DNA from: DASPSR01 sp035498715
GTDB lineage: Bacteria; Nitrospirota; UBA9217
Length of the DNA stretch: 51,532 nucleotides
Assembly: GCA_035498715.1 (NCBI GenBank)
Contig: DATJZV010000153.1
Location: 1-51,532 of the forward strand
Reading direction: 5' to 3'
A program made the translations under genes and the position numbers. Under the pieces are notes generated by a model. That model was not told the DNA's origin. It made no database searches and worked only from the letters and a program-made list of their open reading frames with translations. Within the stretch, counting starts at the first letter, position 1. Each line of letters opens with the position of its first letter. Shown here piece after piece: positions 41,333 through 51,091 of the stretch.

Positions 41333-44023
41333 TCACTGGCTCTCATCTTTTTTCCGCTCTCCCGGCAAGACCGGTTCGATTATCTTTACCGGGGCCTTCA
41401 CGGTCCGCTTCAAGATGCCGAGCACGCCATCACCGACGGCAGACGCGGGCATGAGCTTCACCTCAGGGTCGCTGATCCTGCCGCTAACGGTCACGGGTAT
41501 GGAAACGAGGGTTTCCTGGAGGATATAGTTCACCACGGGGATTTTGCTGACAATCTTGTCTATCGACGTAAAGGGGGCCACCAGCACCGTCATGCTGACC
41601 GTGGAATCCTTAACATCCATCGCACCTTGGCCGACGATGTTCATTGCGGAGGAATCAATGACCAGTTCCTGCAGGTCGAGCTTCCCGCTTCGGATGCCGG
41701 CCTTGATCGAGATCGACCGATAGGGGAGTCCCTTGGTCCGGAAGTCTGAAAAGTTTCCCCGCAGCAGGTCCGATACGTTCAGCAGCGACAGGATCTTTGC
41801 CAACGTAGGTGATCGGTAAAAATGACCCTCCCGGGCGGTGAAATCGGCCGATCCCTGGAGCGAAGAAACAAGTGCATCAGGTTTTCCGCGAGCCGAGAGG
41901 GACCCACCGAGATCGAAGACACCGCTTACCTTTACGTCCTTTCCGGCAAGGCAGGTCAGCGCGGGCTCCAGCTGAAGTCCTTTCGCATCAGGTTTGAGAT
42001 CAAAGCTGATGTTCCCGCCAGCGAGCGCAAGATTGCCGTGAATGGTGATCCCGCATAACACGGCCTCGAGGTGATCGACCCTGATCTCCCCAGGGTCCAG
42101 AACAACTTTTGCTTCTACAGGGTTCAGCATGAACTTGCCGTAGGAGAGACTATCCGCTCTGAAAAGGAGCGTCCCCACCAGGGGCAGAGGTTTTTTTTGC
42201 GGTGCTCCGTCTGTCTTCGCTCCCGGACTCTCCTTCTTCGCATCTTCGCCCAGCGCTTTCTGCAATGTCTCGATCGTGACGGTTGATGCACCAATGTCCC
42301 CGTCGACAATGTACTGGCGCGCCGATGCTGTGACAGTCCCGGCAAGCGTGAAATGCATATTAGCCAGCATGAGATCGGACGATTCTATGGTAATGGTCTT
42401 GTCGTGGGCGCTTAGGCGGATACTGTTGATTTCCAGCGGTGCTTTAAGGGCCCAGGGAATGAGGAGGTCACTACCCTCGATGCTTCCCTCTGCAGTGGAC
42501 TCCTGTGGCTGGTCCAGCACGACATGGGCCTTGAGGTCACCTTGTATCCATCCATGACGGAATGAGGACTGCTCGAACAAGCGGTTCAAAGTTTGTTCGT
42601 GTATGCTTCCCGCAAAGGAGACATCAAGGAGCTTGTCCCGGTGGCGCAGCTTGATGGAGGCCTTGGAACCCTCGTCCTGAATGTCTAACTGATTGATCAG
42701 CAGTTCCTGCTCATCCCAAAAGATATCCGTAGAGATCTGGGGGCCGTTCTGTACCTGGAGAGAGCCGCGGAGCGATGTTCTGCCACCTTTCTGCCATCGG
42801 AGACGCGTCTGCGAGAGCGACAGGGGTGCACGCGGGGTCATCTCAGGCGGCAGGTCGAACCTCGCTGATGCCCATCGTACCGCAGCAGGACCGGTATTTC
42901 CCGTTACGGATAAATCAATCGAGTGCTTGTTATGACTAAAACCTGAAATAAGGATTGATGTCATAAAAGATGCGTCGAGAAGCTCCGCGCGGGCATCGGT
43001 TACGGAAACGCTGTCCATCGTTGCCTTGAACATGCCACTGTTTACCCTGGCCGGACCAGGGAGCATGGTTGCATCGACAATGACGTCCGCGACGCTGCCT
43101 GACGCCTCCATGGTCCCGCTCTCCGGATGGAGGAGCGGACCGGCAAAGGTAAAGCTGGTGAGGTTGATGGTGCCTTTCAGGGAATGAACTGATTCCAGAG
43201 CGTTGCGTACCGTCTCGACGGTTGATAGCCGCTCCGTTAGGTCCTGCAGGAAGATCACCGACCTTCCCGATGTGATCTCGAGAGAGGGGGCCTTTTCCCA
43301 GTTGACCCGGCCAGAGAGATTGGTGAGCGACGAGCGGCCCCCTGACAGCGAGAGGTTCTTTATCTCGAGGATGTTCTTGTCTATCGACAGGAACCGGCCG
43401 CTTGCCGATACCATTCCCCAGTGGTCAACGTTGCCGGTGATCGCTATGTCAAAGCCATTCGTCGGGAGCGCCAGACGGGCCTGCAGGTCCCTGACAGACA
43501 TTACCCGTTTATCGTCACTGTCAACGGCGAGACGTCCCTCGTCCACGTCGAAGACCAGCTCAGGAGCGAAAGACCGGATCGAGGCTATTGCGGAAGCGAT
43601 CTTTGTCCGCTGCTCCTCCGGTGACACAGGCTCTTTCTTTTCCTGCCACCGTCCACGATGCTCGGAGAACTCTATGACAAGATCCGGTCGTTCCAGCAGT
43701 ACCTTCGCGATGTGTATCCGGCCACGGAAAAGCGGCAGAAGCTCTGGATAGATGTGCACCGATTCCAGCGTGCCCATCACCGTACCGGGGAATGAGATGC
43801 CGACAGTGCGGACAATGAGTCGGGGGCGGGGGAAAAGGGAGATATCGATGCGTTGTAAGGTAACGGCATCGCCGGTGTGCTTCGCCACGAGGGAGCGGAT
43901 CTTGTTTTCAATCGGCGCTGTCTTGATAAACAAGGGGACGAACAGCAGCACGAGGAGCATGACGGTCGCGATAATAATCGCCGCCCAGGTGACTCGGCGA
44001 GATGACTTTGATATTTTCCTCAT
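41333..44023 (-). CDS. AsmA-family inner-membrane protein
   Basis: An 896-residue protein with one N-terminal transmembrane helix (TWAAIIIATVMLLVLLFVPLF) and a very long periplasmic beta-rich region. The N-terminal AsmA domain has VTLQRIDISLFPRPRLIVRTVGISFPG-like text (43783-43863), and the C-terminal part has the AsmA_2 signature with VVAPFTSIDKIVSKIPVVNYIL. AsmA/TamB-like proteins bridge the envelope and move phospholipid to the outer membrane. A ribosome site AAAGGATC precedes the ATG. It is single on this strand and convergent with the lipoprotein pair. Confidence 0.88.
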   Translation of the reverse strand: MRKISKSSRRVTWAAIIIATVMLLVLLFVPLFIKTAPIENKIRSLVAKHTGDAVTLQRIDISLFPRPRLIVRTVGISFPGTVMGTLESVHIYPELLPLFRGRIHIAKVLLERPDLVIEFSEHRGRWQEKKEPVSPEEQRTKIASAIASIRSFAPELVFDVDEGRLAVDSDDKRVMSVRDLQARLALPTNGFDIAITGNVDHWGMVSASGRFLSIDKNILEIKNLSLSGGRSSLTNLSGRVNWEKAPSLEITSGRSVIFLQDLTERLSTVETVRNALESVHSLKGTINLTSFTFAGPLLHPESGTMEASGSVADVIVDATMLPGPARVNSGMFKATMDSVSVTDARAELLDASFMTSILISGFSHNKHSIDLSVTGNTGPAAVRWASARFDLPPEMTPRAPLSLSQTRLRWQKGGRTSLRGSLQVQNGPQISTDIFWDEQELLINQLDIQDEGSKASIKLRHRDKLLDVSFAGSIHEQTLNRLFEQSSFRHGWIQGDLKAHVVLDQPQESTAEGSIEGSDLLIPWALKAPLEINSIRLSAHDKTITIESSDLMLANMHFTLAGTVTASARQYIVDGDIGASTVTIETLQKALGEDAKKESPGAKTDGAPQKKPLPLVGTLLFRADSLSYGKFMLNPVEAKVVLDPGEIRVDHLEAVLCGITIHGNLALAGGNISFDLKPDAKGLQLEPALTCLAGKDVKVSGVFDLGGSLSARGKPDALVSSLQGSADFTAREGHFYRSPTLAKILSLLNVSDLLRGNFSDFRTKGLPYRSISIKAGIRSGKLDLQELVIDSSAMNIVGQGAMDVKDSTVSMTVLVAPFTSIDKIVSKIPVVNYILQETLVSIPVTVSGRISDPEVKLMPASAVGDGVLGILKRTVKAPVKIIEPVLPGERKKDESQ

Positions 44024-44259
44024 GGGGATCCTTTTACCAGCATTTCCATAATGATTATACGCAGTTCACTCAATGTTTGCAAACTCCGGGAACGGAAATG
44101 ATGTGATATCCAAAAAAAAGAATTGGTGGTAGCAACATGGACAACCATCATAGCGTATGATAAAATTATTTAAAAATGAGTGCGATTAGGATCGCTATCC
44201 CACCGGTTATTATTATCTAAAGTATTACAAATTCAATCATAGGTGCTGGGAGGAGTGCA

Positions 44260-44838
44260 ATGAAACAAATATGGGCAGTAGTAGTCGTTCTGTCGGCACT
44301 GACCGTCCTGTTGGAAATGCCGGCAATGGCTGCCGAAATGAAAGCTCAAGACGGGTCTTCCGGTATCAAGACGGAAACCACAAGCATCACCTCCACGGTT
44401 GAGAAGATCGACTACCAGACGCGCACGGTACTCCTCAAGGGACCCAAGGGCGACCTCGTTGAGATGCAGGTCGGGGAGGAGGCGCGGAACTTCGACCAGG
44501 TGAAGAAGGGCGACCTCGTCACCATTGAAAATTCACAGTCAGTGGCACTCGAAGTCCAAAAAGCAAAGGGAGAGCAGGTTACCTCGGAAACAACAACAGT
44601 AACCAGGGCAAAGCCCGGAGAGAAGCCCGCTGGAACCGTGAAGACCACGGGGATCATGACCGTCAGGGTAGAGGCGATCAACTATGCAACCCGTGAGGCA
44701 ACGCTCAAACTGGCTGACGGGAGCATTATGAACATTACGGTCGGGCCGCAGGTGAAGCGACTCGATGAGGTCCATAAGGGTGACGAGGTCATTGTGCGGT
44801 ACACAACGACAGTGTCGATTTCTGTGAAGAAGCCTTAA
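44260..44838 (+). CDS. periplasmic protein with internal duplication
   Basis: A 192-residue protein with signal peptide (VVVVLSALTVLLEM, cleavage near AMA-AE) and ribosome site GGGAGGAG. Two similar halves are visible: VEKIDYQTRTVLLKGPKGD..GEEARNFDQVKKGDLVTIENS and VEAINYATREATLKLADGS..GPQVKRLDEVHKGDEVIVRYT. Each looks like a small beta-barrel. No catalytic motif; function unknown. Confidence 0.7.
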   Translation: MKQIWAVVVVLSALTVLLEMPAMAAEMKAQDGSSGIKTETTSITSTVEKIDYQTRTVLLKGPKGDLVEMQVGEEARNFDQVKKGDLVTIENSQSVALEVQKAKGEQVTSETTTVTRAKPGEKPAGTVKTTGIMTVRVEAINYATREATLKLADGSIMNITVGPQVKRLDEVHKGDEVIVRYTTTVSISVKKP

Positions 44839-45003
44839 AGCTGGTCCGACTTCATCCCGAAGATCATTGGCTCGCAGCCGGACTACTTTTCGTGAGGGTG
44901 TTCCGGTTGATATTGATTTTGATTGCGAATCTGTGGTTCGCGGTTTTTTTAGGTCATGAATCGTTCCATGACAATTACTAACAGGACAAAGGAGGGTATT
45001 GCT

Positions 45004-45798
45004 ATGATCAGGTATCTTCGAATCGGTATTGCTGTCATCGCGATGGGTGTCATCGCGAGCGGTTGCGTCAGCAACGGCACATTCAAAAAGATGGAAGCGG
45101 GGAAGAATGAGGAGATAGCGACGTTGCAGCAGAATAAGGCAGCGTTGGAGGATCAGAAGAAGACCCTGGAGCAGCAGAAGGCCACACTGGAGCAGGACAA
45201 CTCCACACTGAAGCAGCAGGTCGCGTCCCTGGAACAAAAGAACACGTCGATGCAGGAGCAGGTCGGGGTGCTAGAGAATGAGAAGGCCTCCTTGGTCGCA
45301 GCCAGCCAGCAGCGGCAGCAGCAGTACGACGCGTTGGTACAAGGTCTCTCTCAGGAAGTGGAGAAGGGCCAGCTCCAAGTGAAGCAGTATAAGAACATGC
45401 TTGCGGTGGACCTGGCGGAGCAGATCTTCTTCGACTCCGGCAAGGCGACGCTGAAAAAAGGGGGCAAAGAGGTTTTGAAGAAGGTCGGTGATGCCCTGAA
45501 GGGGTATGAGAACAAGATTATCCGGGTCGTAGGGCACACGGACAACGTACCGGTTGCCAAGGCCCTGCAGGCCACGTTCCCAACAAACTGGGATTTATCG
45601 GTTGCCCGGGCGACCAACGTTGTCCGTTATCTGCAGGAGGTCGGCGTTCCACCTGAGCGCATGGTTCCGTCCGGAAGAGCTGAATACGATCCTGTGGCCC
45701 CGAACGACACGCCGGAAGGCCGCCAGAAGAATCGCCGGATCGAGATCATGCTGATCGATAAGAGTCTGGTAAGTGAAATGACCAAAACAGTAAACTGA
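45004..45798 (+). CDS. OmpA-family lipoprotein with coiled coil
   Basis: A 264-residue lipoprotein, ATG 45004 after AAAGGAGGG, lipobox ASGC. Residues 25-115 form a long coiled coil with repeated LEQQKATLEQ/LKQQVASLEQ units. The C-terminal OmpA-like domain (IFFDSGKATLKKGGKEVL, GHTDNVPVA, NWDLSVARATNVVRYL, QKNRRIEIML) binds peptidoglycan through the Asp and Arg of these motifs. It resembles MotB-C/OmpA and probably spaces the outer membrane from the wall. It differs from pal at 13.9 kb. Confidence 0.85.
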   Translation: MIRYLRIGIAVIAMGVIASGCVSNGTFKKMEAGKNEEIATLQQNKAALEDQKKTLEQQKATLEQDNSTLKQQVASLEQKNTSMQEQVGVLENEKASLVAASQQRQQQYDALVQGLSQEVEKGQLQVKQYKNMLAVDLAEQIFFDSGKATLKKGGKEVLKKVGDALKGYENKIIRVVGHTDNVPVAKALQATFPTNWDLSVARATNVVRYLQEVGVPPERMVPSGRAEYDPVAPNDTPEGRQKNRRIEIMLIDKSLVSEMTKTVN

Positions 45799-45958
45799 TG
45801 TCGCTTTCCTCAGACTGGGTCATGATGAGGGAGTTATCAGCCGTCGAGGTAGGCAAGCAAGGAAAGGCATCGCGGGAACTCTCTAAAGGGTGAAAAATAA
45901 ATACACTCCTGGAGGGAAAAGGTAGACAGTTAACAATGGAGAGATGGAGGGTTCAATA

Positions 45959-46738
45959 ATGAAGAGGATTATGTATATGCTACACTCGCTGCTGCTTACC
46001 GCGGCCATGCTGATGATGACAGCCATTCCCCTTGCCGCGGCTGCGGAGAAGAGCGCCGCCGGACATGAGTGGTCCTACGAAGGCGAGCATGGGCCTGCGC
46101 ATTGGGGCGACGTGAAGACGGATTATGCCGTGTGTAAGACCGGTAAGAACCAGTCCCCCATTGACATCACCGGCGCGGTGAAGACCGATCTATCGCCGAT
46201 CCAATTCGACTATAAGGCCGCTCCACTCAGGATAATCAACAACGGCCACTCCATCCAGGTGAATTATCCCGAAGGGAGTTCCATCACCATCGATGGGAAA
46301 CAGTATCAGCTCGTTCAGTTCCATTTCCATCATCCCAGCGAGGAGAAGATCAAAGGAAAGAGCTTTGACATGGTGGCCCACCTGGTCCATAAGAACGCGG
46401 AAGGAAAGCTCGCCGTGGTAGCGGTGCTCATGCAGAAAGGTCAGGCCAATGCACTCCTGAAGGCCTTGTGGGAACACCTCCCCAAGGAAGAAGGCAAGGA
46501 AGAGGTTGCGACGGATGTGATGATCAACCCATCGGAACTTCTGCCAGCGCAGCGCGGATATTACACGTATACCGGTTCTCTCACCACGCCGCCCTGTACG
46601 GAAGGGGTTATGTGGCTCGTGCTGAAAACACCGGTAGAGATATCAGACGCCCAAATCAATCGGTTCGCGCATTTCTATAAGCACAACGCGCGGCCGGTCC
46701 AACCATTGGACGGACGGGTCGTGTCAGAAAGCCCCTGA
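45959..46738 (+). CDS. periplasmic alpha-carbonic anhydrase
   Basis: A 259-residue protein; ATG 45959 with GGAGGGTT upstream, and signal peptide cut near AAA-EK. Alpha-class motifs: WSYEGEHGPAHWGD, KNQSPIDI, the zinc ligands in QFHFHHPSEE with a third His in DMVAHLVHK, and YTGSLTTPPCTEGVMWLV. A likely disulfide joins the Cys in AVCKTGKNQSP to that in PPCTEG. It hydrates CO2 in the periplasm, supplying bicarbonate or buffering pH. Confidence 0.94.
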   Translation: MKRIMYMLHSLLLTAAMLMMTAIPLAAAAEKSAAGHEWSYEGEHGPAHWGDVKTDYAVCKTGKNQSPIDITGAVKTDLSPIQFDYKAAPLRIINNGHSIQVNYPEGSSITIDGKQYQLVQFHFHHPSEEKIKGKSFDMVAHLVHKNAEGKLAVVAVLMQKGQANALLKALWEHLPKEEGKEEVATDVMINPSELLPAQRGYYTYTGSLTTPPCTEGVMWLVLKTPVEISDAQINRFAHFYKHNARPVQPLDGRVVSESP

Positions 46739-46861
46739 TGAGCCTGGCCTCCGATGCTGTCGCAAACGGGTCACGCGGACGGTGCCACTGTGACGCTTCG
46801 CGAGTAGTCCTGTTCTGCTGACCAAGGACAGGAGACGGTGACCGGACTCCGGAGTATAAGT

Positions 46862-47314
46862 ATGACTAAAAGCACTGCTAAGGCTGGATACGCCAGTGTG
46901 GCATTCCTGGTGGTAGCCGTGTGCGCACTGCTATCAATCGGAGTCACCGCGGACTGTGCGCAGTCACTCGAGGGACAGACCTGGCTCCTTCTGGAGGTCA
47001 ATGGTACAAAGGTCGAGGTGCCGTCAGGCGAGCGGCGGCCCTTCGTCACCTTCAACAAGGCGGAGGCGAAGGCGACCGGATATTCGGGGTGCAACAATTT
47101 CTTCGGGAGCTACGAGCTGAAGGGTGAGGCTCTCTCGCTCGGCCCCCTGGGCATGACGCGAAAGTTCTGCGCGGGTGTGGCAGGCAACGTTGAACTGGCG
47201 TTCCTTCAGGCACTCGGGGAAACCCAAGCCTGGCGGCTCGAGAATAGCATCCTGCTCCTGCTTAACGGCAGCAGAGTTCTTGCTCGGCTCGAGGCAGCCC
47301 AGGATGTCAAATGA
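46862..47314 (+). CDS. META-domain (HslJ-like) secreted protein
   Basis: A 150-residue protein; ATG 46862 begins a signal-like segment (VAFLVVAVCALLSIGV). The META domain has LEGQTWLLLEVNG, ATGYSGCNNFFGSYEL and LGPLGMTRKFCAG with the conserved Cys pair. HslJ-like proteins are linked to heat or novobiocin resistance; the role is unclear. Its stop overlaps the ATG of the next small frame (ATGA). Confidence 0.85.
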   Translation: MTKSTAKAGYASVAFLVVAVCALLSIGVTADCAQSLEGQTWLLLEVNGTKVEVPSGERRPFVTFNKAEAKATGYSGCNNFFGSYELKGEALSLGPLGMTRKFCAGVAGNVELAFLQALGETQAWRLENSILLLLNGSRVLARLEAAQDVK

Positions 47315-47481
47315 TAGGAAGTGCAACAGGTAATAGAATATCAGGATTTTCCCGGATCGACAGGAGGGAAGATTTTTTTTATGAGATAGAGCGGCAGCGG
47401 ACCGACGCCGTGAAAGCGCTCCGCGAGACCGCTAGTCCGATCATGGGAGTGCGGGCTAGAAGGACGAACTGGCTGCAGTGA
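47311..47481 (+). CDS. small ORF coupled to the META gene, possibly frameshifted
   Basis: A 56-codon frame starting in the META stop (ATGA) and ending at TGA 47479. It is basic and helical (EDFFYEIERQRTDAVKALRE). In the -1 frame an open stretch continues from 47463 (DELAAVMANYFFAGKQTL) to TAA 47541, with coding-like composition; a one-base shift near 47463 would give a protein of about 77 residues. Family not recognised. It may be a recently broken gene. Confidence 0.35.
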   Translation: MIGSATGNRISGFSRIDRREDFFYEIERQRTDAVKALRETASPIMGVRARRTNWLQ

Positions 47482-47628
47482 TGGCAAACTATTTCTTCGC
47501 GGGCAAGCAGACTCTCAGCTACGGTTCCGATGCAGAGAATTAATGTCCCGCCAGTGGGCAGCAGGTCATGACGTCCTCGATCATCGCCGGATAACCAACC
47601 GTTAATAGGTGAGTTGAGGTCTTGTCAG

Positions 47629-48276
47629 ATGCACATACGGAAGTATATTACAAGAAATATTACAAGAACGCTGTATTCTCTCTTCACCGCGGCCGTGATC
47701 CTGCTGCCGGCGGCATGGTCGGCAGCCGCGGACTTCGAGGTCACGCCTTTTGCCGGGTACACCATGGGAGGGGAGTTCCATGATGCCGTTACCGGTAAGG
47801 CGCTCAGCTTCAACGACACATCGAGCTACGGCATCATGCTGGACTTCAAGCAGGCTGAGGATTCCTGGATTGAGCTTTATTACAGCCTCCAGAAGACGAG
47901 TCTAAAGGCAGACCAAGGACCGTTCTTCGGCAACCCGTTGTTCGACGTGAATATCGAATACTTCCACATCGGGGGGACGTACGGCCAGTCGACCGGCAAG
48001 GTGAGGCCCTTCGTGGTCGGGACCATTGGGGCAACGTATATGGACCCGAAAGGCGCAGGGCTTAACCCGGAAACGAAGTTTTCGCTTAGCCTGGGCGGGG
48101 GCGTGAAGTTCTACCTGTCGGATCACGTGGGGATCCGGCTCGACGGCCGCTGGTTCGGTACGTTCATCGGAGGGAGCGGTTCCGTGTTCTGCTCCGAGGG
48201 AAAGTGCCTGATCGATGTGCAGGGTGATGTGTTGTCCCAGTTCTCGGCAAATGCCGGCGTGATCCTCGCGTTTTGA
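47629..48276 (+). CDS. outer-membrane beta-barrel protein (8-strand type)
   Basis: A 215-residue protein from ATG 47629, signal peptide LYSLFTAAVILLPAAWS cleaved near AAA-DF. The mature part has short amphipathic strands (FEVTPFAGYTMGGEF, SWIELYYSLQKTS, VGIRLDGRWFGTFIG) and ends in ANAGVILAF with terminal Phe, as BAM substrates do. The FAGYTMGG-type opening is common in OmpW/porin-like barrels. A Cys pair (VFCSEGKCL) sits in a loop. Function unknown. Confidence 0.8.
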   Translation: MHIRKYITRNITRTLYSLFTAAVILLPAAWSAAADFEVTPFAGYTMGGEFHDAVTGKALSFNDTSSYGIMLDFKQAEDSWIELYYSLQKTSLKADQGPFFGNPLFDVNIEYFHIGGTYGQSTGKVRPFVVGTIGATYMDPKGAGLNPETKFSLSLGGGVKFYLSDHVGIRLDGRWFGTFIGGSGSVFCSEGKCLIDVQGDVLSQFSANAGVILAF

Positions 48277-48362
48277 GGGCAGAGTCATTAGCGGTCTCTA
48301 TATCATTACGACAGAGCATCTCCCCTTCGCATCATTCCCGCAGAAATCATGAGCGGGAAATC

Positions 48363-48509
48363 ATGTGCAATGAAGTCCATAGTGATCTCCTGAGGAGGCT
48401 ATGGGGGATGATGCATGAGCTGAAGGTTCACTCGATTAGGAGACGAATATTAATCTTTTCACGCATGAGACGATCGTACATCGACAGCGTACGAAAAGGA
48501 GATAAGTGA
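48363..48509 (+). CDS. small ORF overlapping the sigma-54 regulator start
   Basis: A 48-codon frame, very basic (LKVHSIRRRILIFSRMRRSYI), whose stop overlaps the regulator start as GTGA. It is preceded by a TTCCCGC/GCGGGAA hairpin (48335-48359). The start context is weak, so it may be noncoding. Confidence 0.3.
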   Translation: MCNEVHSDLLRRLWGMMHELKVHSIRRRILIFSRMRRSYIDSVRKGDK

Positions 48510-51058
48510 CGTTGCAGGAAAACGATCATTCGAGTTCGGTCCCGTCAGGCGGAGCCGGAGATGCCCGCCAGGGAGAAGGGGAACCCCAACGCGGGTTCTA
48601 TCCCGAACGGCGGAGCTTTGACCGTCTGCTCGTGCCGTTCTCCATCAGCTGCCTGAACGCCCCATTCGATCAATTGGACCGGGAGGTCGAGAAGGGCTTG
48701 GAGGAGGTTAATTCCTTTTTCGGCGGCGACCGGGTACTCCTTTGGGAATTCTCGGAAGACGGGCAACATGCGCATCTCACGCATGCCTATGCCGGGGCGG
48801 GTACCGAACTGCCCGCGAGTTCGTTACTGCACGAGACCCTTCCTTATATCTTCAACCGGGTCCGTAACCTTGAGAACCTCTGCGTGTCCCAGCCGGAGGA
48901 TCTGCCACAGGCCGCGCGCATTGACCAGCAGTATATGGAACGGTCCGGGATACGATCGTTTATCGTGATCCCGCTCCTTGTTGGCGGCACCCTCCGGGGG
49001 GCCCTGAGCATGGCGAGCATCAGAACCGACCGAGTATGGTCGAACGAAGATCTGTTCAATTTCCAGCGAATCGGCACGGTCATCGCGGGCGTACTCGACC
49101 GCAAACAGTCTCATGAGATGCTTGAACGGCGAATGCACTTCGAGACGCTGATTTCGGACATGTCTGCCCGGCTCATCAAGGCGCCGATGAGCGAGGTCGA
49201 TAGGGAGATCGTACAGGCCCTAGCGCAGGTCCGGGAGATCTTTCAGGCGGATCGCTGCGGCTTGCTCGGTATTCGTGCCGACCGTAAATTCTGCTGGGTC
49301 ACTCATGCCTCGTATGGTGAAGGTATCGAGCCTGTGTCGGGGGATATCAATCTCGCGGACCTGTTCCCGTGGTCCTACGAAAGGCTTGTTGTTCAGGGGA
49401 GCAACGTTAATATTTCCCGGATGGAGGATCTGCCGACGGAGGCCGAGTCCGAACGCAGATCATGGTCCGCGTTGGGTATCCGGTCCACTCTGACCGTCCC
49501 GCTGTACGTCGAAGGACGCGTCTCGTCCCTGATCGTGCTCAATGCCGTGCGCGGGGAGCGTTCCTGGCCAGAGGAATTCGTTCCGCGGCTGCGGTTGCTG
49601 GGGGAGATATTAGTGAATGCGCGGGAACGCCGGAACGCCGACGCGGCTATGCGCAAGAGCGAAGAGCGGTTTCGGCAGGTGGCAGAGAACGTCAGCGATT
49701 TTATCTGGGAGGTTGACGCGAAAGGCCTCTATCGTTATACGAGTCCTGCCGTCGAGAAGATTCTGGGCTACACGCCCGATGAGCTGATCGGGAAGATGCA
49801 TTTCTATGAGCTGTTTGCTCCGGATATCCGGGAAGAGCTAAAGGCAGCCGCTTTCAACGTGTTTGCTGTGAAGGCGTCGTTCCGGTCATTCCCCAATCCA
49901 AATGTGAGAAAAGACGGAAAGATCGTGCATCTGGAAACAAGTGGAGTACCGGTGCTGGACGAAGCCGGTAATCTTGTCGGTTATCGCGGCTCTGATACAG
50001 ACGTCACCGAGCGGAAGCGGATGGAAGAGCAGTTGCAAGTGCGGCTCCAGGAGATCGAGCAGCTCAAGCAGAAGATCGAGAAGGAGAACCTCTATCTGCG
50101 TGAGGAGGCCTCGCTCCTCTTCGAGCACGGCGATATCGTCGGCGAGAGCGCGGCGATGAAGACCGTCCTGGCCCTGGCAGAGCAGGTGGCCCGGACGGAC
50201 TCCACGGTCCTCCTTTTGGGCGAGACCGGCACAGGCAAGGAATTGCTGGCACGGGAGATCCACAACCTGAGCTCGCGTAAGGACCGGCCACTGGTGACGG
50301 TGAACTGCGCTTCCCTGCCTCCCACGCTGATCGAGAGCGAGCTGTTCGGCCGTGAAAAAGGCGCCTATACCGGCGCCATGACCAGAATGGCCGGCCGGTT
50401 CGAGATTGCCGACGGATCGACCATCTTTCTCGATGAGATTGCGGAACTTCCGCTTGATCTGCAGAGTAAGCTGCTCCGGGTCATCGAGGAGGGCGCGTTC
50501 GAGCGGCTGGGGTCGACGAAGACCAACCACGTTAACGTGCGGATCATCGCGGCCACCAACAGGGACCTTTCGAAGGAAGTACAGCAGGGCGCTTTCCGGG
50601 AGGACCTTTTCTACCGGCTGAACGTTTTCCCCATCACAATCCCGCCCCTCCGTGAGCGTAGGGAAGACATCCCGCTCCTGGTCTGGGCCTTTGTCCGGCA
50701 CTTGGAGAAGAAGATGGGCAAGCAGATCAACAGCATTCCGAGGCGGAGCATGGAGTCATTGCTGCGCTATTCCTGGCCCGGGAACGTCCGGGAGCTGAGG
50801 AACGTGATCGAACACGCTATGATCGTGACCCGCGACAAGACCCTTAATCTGCGCGCGCCGGCAGTTTCCATCGCCGAAAAGGCCGAAGACAACAGCCTCC
50901 AGCTCGAGGCCATTGAACGCAATCACATTCTGACGACACTTCAGAGAAGCGGCTGGCGTATTCATGGCGCAGGAGGTGCCGCTGAAGCACTCGGCCTTAA
51001 ACGCACTACGCTTCAATCTAAGATGAAGAAGCTTGGTATAGAACGACCTTCCAACTAA
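48506..51058 (+). CDS. sigma-54-dependent activator with GAF-GAF-PAS sensor
   Basis: An 850-residue enhancer-binding protein. GTG 48506 has AAAAGGAGATAA right before it. Domains: two GAF domains (about residues 40-195 and 210-365), a PAS domain (375-500, VAENVSDFIWEVDAKGLYRYTS), a short coiled coil, an AAA+ domain (545-775: LLGETGTGKELLAREI, the sigma-54-contact loop KGAYTGA, Walker B TIFLDEIAELP, R-finger in FREDLFYRLNVFP) and a C-terminal Fis-type HTH (AAEALGLKRTTLQSKMKKL). The layout is FhlA-like but the ligand is unknown. It drives sigma-54 promoters elsewhere. Confidence 0.93.
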   Translation: MTLQENDHSSSVPSGGAGDARQGEGEPQRGFYPERRSFDRLLVPFSISCLNAPFDQLDREVEKGLEEVNSFFGGDRVLLWEFSEDGQHAHLTHAYAGAGTELPASSLLHETLPYIFNRVRNLENLCVSQPEDLPQAARIDQQYMERSGIRSFIVIPLLVGGTLRGALSMASIRTDRVWSNEDLFNFQRIGTVIAGVLDRKQSHEMLERRMHFETLISDMSARLIKAPMSEVDREIVQALAQVREIFQADRCGLLGIRADRKFCWVTHASYGEGIEPVSGDINLADLFPWSYERLVVQGSNVNISRMEDLPTEAESERRSWSALGIRSTLTVPLYVEGRVSSLIVLNAVRGERSWPEEFVPRLRLLGEILVNARERRNADAAMRKSEERFRQVAENVSDFIWEVDAKGLYRYTSPAVEKILGYTPDELIGKMHFYELFAPDIREELKAAAFNVFAVKASFRSFPNPNVRKDGKIVHLETSGVPVLDEAGNLVGYRGSDTDVTERKRMEEQLQVRLQEIEQLKQKIEKENLYLREEASLLFEHGDIVGESAAMKTVLALAEQVARTDSTVLLLGETGTGKELLAREIHNLSSRKDRPLVTVNCASLPPTLIESELFGREKGAYTGAMTRMAGRFEIADGSTIFLDEIAELPLDLQSKLLRVIEEGAFERLGSTKTNHVNVRIIAATNRDLSKEVQQGAFREDLFYRLNVFPITIPPLRERREDIPLLVWAFVRHLEKKMGKQINSIPRRSMESLLRYSWPGNVRELRNVIEHAMIVTRDKTLNLRAPAVSIAEKAEDNSLQLEAIERNHILTTLQRSGWRIHGAGGAAEALGLKRTTLQSKMKKLGIERPSN

Positions 51059-51091
51059 TGCCGAAATACCGTCAATATGCCGAAATATCGG
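51058..51091. repeat. direct repeat downstream of the regulator
   Basis: ATGCCGAAATACCG (51058-51071) and ATGCCGAAATATCGG (51077-51091) are near-identical with 19-base periodicity, and the second is partly palindromic (CCGA..TCGG). They may be binding sites or a duplicated 3' end. Confidence 0.45.

Noticed and set aside
47479..47481. UGA after the 56-codon frame read as selenocysteine
   Set aside because: The downstream read-through has no coding character and there is no hairpin with a G-starting loop at SECIS distance; a -1 frameshift explains the data better.
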